A stretch of 64,000 bases of DNA, from the NCBI GenBank assembly GCA_030268105.1, contig BSDZ01000078.1:1178001-1242000 (forward strand), read 5' to 3'. A program made the position numbers and the translations under genes. The stretch comes from Volvox africanus. Its lineage: Eukaryota > Chlorophyta > Chlorophyceae > Chlamydomonadales > Volvocaceae. Below, one piece after another: positions 58,252 to 64,000 of this stretch (its first letter is position 1; every line of letters starts with the position of its first letter). The notes under the pieces are model-generated. The model worked only from the letters and a program-made list of their open reading frames with translations, made no database searches and was not told where the DNA came from.

Positions 58252-58707
58252 TGTTGAAATTTCTGCCATTAACTGGCATGATTGTTCGGTCAGTTCGTCG
58301 CTGCTCCTGTGAAGGTCGGTGGTGGTGGTGTTATATTCAGTCAGACTTCTTCTATCTTCCTAACGATTGGTATTCTCGGTGATATCTAGGTCTTGCCTGT
58401 TTAGGATGTTTCTGTCATGAAGTTTCTGTCATGGAGTAAGACTGGCGTTTGGTCTTCTGATGCTGAGCCAGCAATCTCTTTCCTAATCAGTGCGTTCGAC
58501 GATCCAGATGGAGCGTACGACACTTAACACTTCAACTATATATTTGGCGAGGTTCTCATACCTCATTAGCTGTTTGTAACAACTATTGCTCGCCCAGACT
58601 TTGGTGTGTCTCTGTGGCTTGAGGCATAGTGGCAGCTCGCTTGTCCAGCTTGTGCTGAACTGGACCTTTACTCAGCTATCGCGACGACAGTTTTCACAAC
58701 AACAACA
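58252..58707 (+). repeat. LTR of family D with downstream primer-binding site
   Basis: It begins TGTTGAAATTTC and ends CACAACAACAACA. Four bases further TTGGTATCGAGACGG forms a primer-binding site almost identical to that of the intact chromovirus, so this is the 5' LTR of a forward-strand chromovirus fragment. Confidence 0.7.
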
Positions 58708-58774
58708 AATTTGGTATCGAGACGGGTTAAGTCATGACTGCCTTGTTGTCCCTCGTCGGAAGTAGGTTCTCGCG

Positions 58775-59084
58775 ATGGCGAGCGACGACGACAATCACCG
58801 CAGCCCTTTAGACACCTTCGCTGAGGATCTTGGCCGCGCCGTTCTGGACGCCGCCGCTTCCAGTTTGTAATCATAGACATTTGCTTACGACTAGCTGCTG
58901 TATTCTCGTTGCAAGCCTGCACTGTGAGTCGCAGGTGAGCGTACACCAACATTAAACGCGGTGTTGGCTGGGCAGTATCTAAATCCGGAACAAATCAAGG
59001 CCTTAATTCAGCGTACTACTGAGATAAAAGACGGCCTTACGGATTACATCGCTTTTCTCATCGGTCTTCTCGGGAGTACTGTTG
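58775..59084 (+). pseudogene. Gag leader exons of a truncated chromovirus
   Basis: Exon 1 is 58775-58862 (MASDDDNHRSPLDTFAEDLG to DAAAS), with donor GTTTGTAAT. Exon 2 is 58935-59084 (SERTPTLNAVLAGQYLN to LLGSTV), with acceptor GTCGCAG and donor GTACGC. Phases are 1 and 1, exactly as in the intact chromovirus gag, and exon 1 is similar (LDxxxxxEDL/EEL...AAA, then stop if unspliced). After 59084 the element is cut: a short TATTCCTCC tandem repeat and repeat C follow, so main gag is absent. Confidence 0.65.
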
Positions 59085-59096
59085 GTACGCGAGTAG

Positions 59097-59150
59097 TTGA
59101 AAATTCCTCCGTATTCCTCCGTATTCCTCCTGTATTCCTCCTGTATTCCT
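59097..59150. repeat. Short tandem repeat, TATTCCTCC units
   Basis: Four to five copies of GTATTCCTCC/TGTATTCCTCC in a row at the broken end of the chromovirus leader fragment. Confidence 0.8.
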
Positions 59151-59270
59151 CCTGTTGCCGCATAGAGAGGCGTCGAGACCTACAGATCCTTCCGGGGACT
59201 TCCAGATGCATAGAACATCATGAACCTATCAATGAACAGGACGCATGGCTAGAGGTTGTCAGTCAGCACA
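59151..59270. repeat. Dispersed repeat C, right part
   Basis: It matches 28391-28505; together with 57105-57438 it makes one repeat C split by nested insertions. Confidence 0.75.
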
Positions 59271-61413
59271 CGTTCCCAAGGCGCATCCGGGACAGGCAAA
59301 GGCTGCAACAACCCATGACCCTTACCCAACAATGCCTTGTTGTGCTGGCACAGACTGCATGTCTGCATGAAGATCTCCGCATCTCTGGTCAAGCGAGGCC
59401 ACCAAAATGAGCGTCAAACCAGTTCGACCAACTGCATGCTACCAGGATGTCCTGCTAATGGGTCTTTGTGGAAATGGGAAAGGATATCACGATGAAGGGC
59501 ATCATCATTCGGGACGACAATCTGAGTTGCGGAATCCTCTGTCCGTGGCCAAAGACCATTCTGCTTGTGCAAGTGCTCCATGTTGCCCAGCGTAGCGTAC
59601 CAGGGATCATTAATGTAGGCATCCTTCAATCGCCCCACGAGGTCTGAAGCCACCGGCACCTTAATTCGCGGGCACAGGACAGGCGCCGCCAAAATTGCAG
59701 CATGTAGCGACGGATGTTGGCTGAGAACGTCGGCGATATTAATCCGGCTGGCAATGTACTCCCAGGTGCAATCGAACCGAGCTAGATACTCCATCCATCT
59801 AGCTTGTCGTCGGTTCAACGTGGGGACGCTTTGCAAAAACGTCAGGGGTTTATGGTCAGTTTTTAGCGTGAATGGCTGACCTTCTAGGTAACAACGCTAT
59901 TCCTTCAAAGCGTGTAGAACTGCTAATAACTCCTGTTCCCCTGTTGTGTAACAGGTCTCCACACCCGAAAATGTTTACTCGTAAAAGTGATTGGCCGCCC
60001 CTCCTGTAAAAATTCAGCACCACTCCCATATAATGAAGCATCAGACATTATTCGACACGGAATTGTAACGAGTAATCAGGGAATGCAAGCGTAACGTGGT
60101 CGGTGATGATACGCTTTAGCTCTTCAAACGCCTGTTGACATTCTGATGTCCAGGACTCAAGCAAAATGAAAGCTCCCTTGCGCGTCACATTGTAAGCTGG
60201 GCCGCTAGGATAGAGTATTGGTTCATGAACTTACAGCCGAGGAACTTTGCTCCGTGAGGTTCTGAGGCACGGGCCATTCACTAACCACAGCCACCTTCCA
60301 AGGGTCCATCTTCACGCCAGTGGCCGACACAATGTGGCCCAGATACTCGACCTGAGGCTGTGCGCAAAAGCATATGGCGCATTTAGCAAACAATTGTTCC
60401 CGCTTCATCACCTCAAGCACGAGCTTGAGATGCTCCAGATGCTCCTCACGCGTTTTGGAATAGACCAAAATGTCATCCAAATATCAAACCGCAAACCTGT
60501 CGGTAAAAAACGGTCTAAACATGCGGTCCATAACCGCCTGAAACGTTGCGGGTGCGTTAGTCAGCCCAAAGGACAAGACCGTGTACTCAAAGTGAGCAAA
60601 GGAATTCCAAAAAGCGGCTTTTGGAATGTCAGACGCAGCATTGTAAATCTGGTTGTATCCCTGTTGCAAGTTGATCGACCTAAGATAAGCCGAACCTCTC
60701 AGCTTATCGAGCAGGTGGTCAACATGCGGCAAAGGGTAGCGCTTTTTAACCGTAGTCGCATTCAAACCCTGGTAATCAATGCACATATGCACAGTCCCAT
60801 CTTTTTTACCGACAAACAATATCGGTGCAGAGTGTGGGGATGTGCTGGGGCGAATCATACCCTTTGAAAGCAAATCCGTCACCTGGCGCTTCACCTCGTC
60901 CAACTCCAGTGGACTTAACCTGTACATAGGTCGTGAAACGGGTTGCACTGGTTGTTCAGATGGGATTCAGTCCCTTCTCCTTTGCTATCAGGACTATAAA
61001 AATAACAAGCCGCTACCGGGCATTCATCCCCCTTAGGTCTACCATCCCTTACATATGTCCAGATTCTTCCTGTTTTGGTTTGACCTCCCAGGTTCCAGTA
61101 CCTTTACCGGTGTATCATCTCCATGAATTTGACTGGCTTTAAATATATATTTCTGTATCTTTTTTGCTAATGGTTCAAGTAATTTTGCTCCCAGGCACGA
61201 GTGGGATGGTGTAATCGACAGGACACATAGGTGGAAAGCCGGGGATGTCATGAAAGACGTCCACATATTCTTGCAATAGAGCTTCGACCTCAGGATCCAC
61301 AGAAGTCTGCGCGGTGGTGGCATTCAAGTGCACCTGAGGCCTCACAAGCAGTCCATGGGCACCCGTCCATAACATTCAAACGGCTTCCTTGCTGCCAAAT
61401 GGCTTGGGTTCAG
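59271..61413 (-). pseudogene. Chromovirus pol remnant (integrase zinc to protease end)
   Basis: Reverse-strand pieces in order: integrase zinc region and RNase H-integrase linker (LNRRQARWMEYLARFDCTWE, 59836-59414), RNase H (about 60041-59856, frameshifted), the RT end with MDDILVYSKTREEHLEHLKL (60480-60223), the RT core with YRLSPLELDEVKRQ and INLQQGYNQIYNAAS (60948-60484), and the protease-RT linker (61375-61175). The YLDD tyrosine-leucine context is damaged (TGA at 60483). Together with 56290-57095 it was one element, now split by repeat C and LTRs and lacking about 60 integrase residues between the parts. Confidence 0.85.
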
Positions 61414-62440
61414 TGTTGTACGCCGGTTCGATCACCATCCATGCCGAAGTAGGCTCGAGTTTACCAAAGCATGGATAAACATGATATGAGCATACTAGCG
61501 TGATATATTTATATATGTCTAGCTAAATTAGCATTTCGCATCACCATTCGTGACATCGTGCTGTCAGTCAACATGTTTGACTCGAGGTCGGCACCAATGC
61601 ATGACACCATTATGGCATAATGCATCAAGTAATAATATTTAAAATATTATTACATCATTCGTATCATGAACCAGACGCGTATGCGGAAATGCAACGATCA
61701 CGATGGTTGGTTGGCAACCGAATATCAATATTCGGACCTTTGCATCCTGCATACGTTGCATCCATTAATATCATGAATTACGCGATGTTCAGGAGAGTGC
61801 TCTGATAGTATTCACACTTGGGATCGTGATCCAGTGTGATTTGTACTGCACATCGGCATCGCAAGCATGATAGGTGTGAGGACGGCTGCCTAGAGACTGA
61901 AGTCGGCTCGACGCTACTTTGGATAAGTACTCGCGTACTTAACTCCATCTGATATATATATATATATATATGTGTGTAGGATAGGGGGGTACATCACCCG
62001 TGGCCACTAACCTGGCAGTCCCTACCTTCCCCGGTGTTTCGGGGCACCCTAATCCAGTCTCCCATGCCGACTTCTCCGAAATTAGTAGTTTTCCCAGGTT
62101 CAGCACCCACCACCAGCATCCAGCGGAATCTGCCGAATCGACTAAGGCGTCAACTCCGCTACTGGTCAGCTCGCAGGTCACTTTAATTGGGGTCGTCACC
62201 GTCCATCGACATGGGGGCACCCTGCCCTTAATAGGGACTTTGGCCCGCTCTTGGTCGGGGTAGAGCCTGGGACTCCAGGGGCATATTAGTCGTGCAATAA
62301 CAGTCGTGCCTGAACACCTTATATATATATATATATGATGGAGTTAAGTTTAAGAGTATATATATATATGTTATAATAATTTATTATCGGCCTGAGCTAT
62401 TTCAGCATATCATCTTCAGCCGTATGATTAACGCTGCCTG
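61414..62440 (-). repeat. LTR of family B, interrupted and overrun
   Basis: It begins TGTTGTACGCCGG and follows family B to about 61960, is interrupted by a TA-flanked insert (61961-62384), and resumes at 62385-62440 (CGGCCTGAGCTATTTCAGC) before LTR A begins. It is inserted in the chromovirus pol remnant. Confidence 0.65.
61961..62384. mobile_element. TA-repeat-flanked insert with a protease-like fragment
   Basis: Bounded by (TA)n tracts on both sides and absent from the other family B LTRs. On the reverse strand it encodes VTCELTSSGVDALVDSADSA, resembling a retroelement aspartic protease (DSGA changed to DSAD). It may be a scrap of another retrotransposon or a small element; which one is unclear. 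Confidence 0.35.
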
Positions 62441-63259
62441 TGTTGTATCTCTCCTCAGTTTTACCCATGAAATGTCTGCACGTCTGGGGCTTAGACACTA
62501 GCATGGAAGTGCTTGCAAGTACAATAAAGCACTCGGAAGCAGCAAGAGACAGCGGAAGACTTGAGAAAGAGGAAAGATATAACTTGCAATGAACAAAGGA
62601 TGCAATGATATGATCGGCCGTCAGACCCAGCGGGCGGCGATCATCATACGGCGAATGGCGAATAGCAAATGGCGAAGCTCGGGCCGCAATAGCAGAGCAA
62701 ATAGCAATAGTCCAGATGAACACAGGCGTGTTCCGATAGCATACGAAATTGTTCTGCTCTACATGGCCGTCCTTGCATCTAATATACATGCGATATAGAT
62801 ATGCAGTACAACTCACACTAGGAGGTCAATCCTAAGTGTGATAAACCCTAACGCAGGGTATCGATATCTGCGTATTCCGATAATTAAGCCTACATGGCGT
62901 TCGCAAGATGCAAGGGTCTGAAATGCGATATCAGGTTGCCGATTGACCACTGCGACTTAGATGCTCGTCACACTCACACATTACGCATGCCAGCGATGGA
63001 GTAATAATATAGCAAATATTATTACTTAGCAGCTCATGTCATAATTATGCAATGCGCCTATGCTTCTCCGAGCATCCGTATCGTAGGCGTATCAGCCATG
63101 CAGTTGGTAGTGTGATGTGACAAGTCGCAATGCATGGCGTCAAACTAGCTAAATATATGCAAATATATTCATAACTAGTATGCATTTATTACGTTCACTT
63201 ACGGCCTTGTAGAGTCGCATTGACCTACGCATAGGCGGTAGACAAACCGTAATACAACA
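62441..63259 (-). repeat. LTR of family A, complete
   Basis: 819 bp with TGTTGTAT...ATACAACA ends. Directly to the right is a purine tract on the element's strand (rc of ATTATCCCCCTTCC) and chromovirus coding sequence, so this is the 3' LTR of the element that reaches the window edge. Truncated copies lie at 33655-34100 and 37300-37730. Confidence 0.75.
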
Positions 63260-63318
63260 ATTATCCCCCTTCCTGTATGCAGCGTCCTCTCTGCATCACA
63301 CAGCATTGACTGCAGGGA

Positions 63319-64000
63319 CTACTGGGTTTGTGTGGCACGAATGCGGGCTTCCTCCAATAAGGAGTTCATATCCGGCAAAAAGTCACGTGCCGGCTCCCAT
63401 GAGTTAAGCTCACTTGAATACCCAGTCCACTTGACTAGATACTCGTGCACTGTTCGCTTACGCCGGTGTTGGCCCGCACGGTGAGTACGATAATCTAACA
63501 CCCGCTCCACATTGTAAACCTTCTGTTTACCAGCGATCCAGGTCTCCAGGACTGGTTCAACTGCTGCAGGGGTGTTAGCAAGCTCAGGGACAGGTTCCGT
63601 ACCACGATAAGGACGTACGAAGGATACATGGAACGTGGGGTGAAGCATACCCTTAGCAAGCAAATCAGTCACCTGGCGCTGCACTTCATCCGTCTTAGTG
63701 GACTCAGCCTGTGCATGGGTCGTGCAACAGGTTGGGCTCCAGGGACCGTGGTATCTCTGTTGTGTCAGCCCACAAGGGCCCGATCCAAAGATGACCGTCG
63801 GCGGTCCAATCTTTGACACTACCCGTAGATACCCCAGGATGCTACCGAAACATCATGAAAGATGTCCGCATGTCCTTGCAGCAAGGCTTGGATCTCAGGA
63901 TCCACAGAGGTCGGCGCAGTGGTGGCATTGCAAATGCAACCGAGGCCTCACAAGCAGTCTATGGGCACCCTGTCGTGGCATATGAACAGCTCCCTTACGC
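63319..64000 (-). pseudogene. Internally deleted chromovirus, 3' part
   Basis: The reverse strand ends with a chromodomain (YLVKWTGYSSELNSWEPARD) preceded by FHVSFVRPYRGTEP. Immediately upstream, in the same open frame, lies the start of reverse transcriptase (DEVQRQVTDLLAKGM). The protease-RT linker continues to the window edge. Nearly all of RT, RNase H and integrase is missing, apparently a deletion between KGM and HPTFHV. The element is non-autonomous and continues beyond 64000. Confidence 0.75.

Noticed and set aside
1..64000. CRISPR arrays, rRNA or tRNA genes
   Set aside because: I saw no regularly spaced identical repeats of CRISPR type, no rRNA-like sequence and no tRNA cloverleaf that I could support; absence of tRNAs is not certain by eye.

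Overview
The window looks like nuclear DNA of a volvocine (Volvox/Chlamydomonas-type) green alga. Its genes have many short GT-AG introns and GC-rich, low-complexity Ala/Gly/Gln/Pro proteins. It carries an EFCAB10-type ciliary gene and an algal SGNH-hydrolase gene, and is heavily loaded with LTR retrotransposons. The organism is inferred from style and gene content, not proven.

Left part (1-26 kb): two large ordinary genes. A heat-shock transcription factor runs forward from 1355 to 7423 (9 exons, 1348 aa by my splice model). A 26-exon reverse-strand gene runs from 25852 down to 12040 (1870 aa). I do not recognise its family, but its N-terminal third is built from six consecutive phase-0 exons carrying versions of one Ser/Arg/Pro-rich module. 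In both models every intron has GT-AG ends, all phases match and the total length is divisible by three. A compact two-exon EF-hand gene of the EFCAB10 type lies at 26417-26883. At 28985-30422 there are several convincing reverse-strand exons of an unidentified gene.

Right part (32-64 kb): one SGNH/GDSL-type hydrolase gene of four exons (32460-32661, 45545-45977, 46443-46528, 55420-56159; 486 aa) is stretched over 23.7 kb because its introns hold retrotransposons. Intron 1 (12.9 kb) holds remnants plus a Ty1/copia element (38007-44970) with 241-bp LTRs and a 5-bp target duplication. Intron 3 (8.9 kb) holds a very young Ty3/gypsy chromovirus (46716-53886) with 423-bp LTRs differing at one base that I can see. 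From 56.2 kb to the end is a nested mosaic of broken chromovirus pieces and solo LTRs.

Main discoveries: (1) inside the copia element sits a 2.19-kb AT-rich bacterial fragment, itself a nest: an IS5/IS427-type insertion sequence with perfect TA duplication inside an IS4-type transposase gene, which abuts an IS1-type transposase remnant. The whole fragment is flanked by an 11-bp direct repeat. The style fits Rickettsiales, so this looks like endosymbiont-to-alga DNA transfer. (2) Two diverged chromoviruses share a cryptic spliced Gag leader: a ~30-codon first exon, a second exon of 120-150 nt, then main gag, with identical intron phases. (3) The intact chromovirus has gag and pol in one frame separated by a single TAG.
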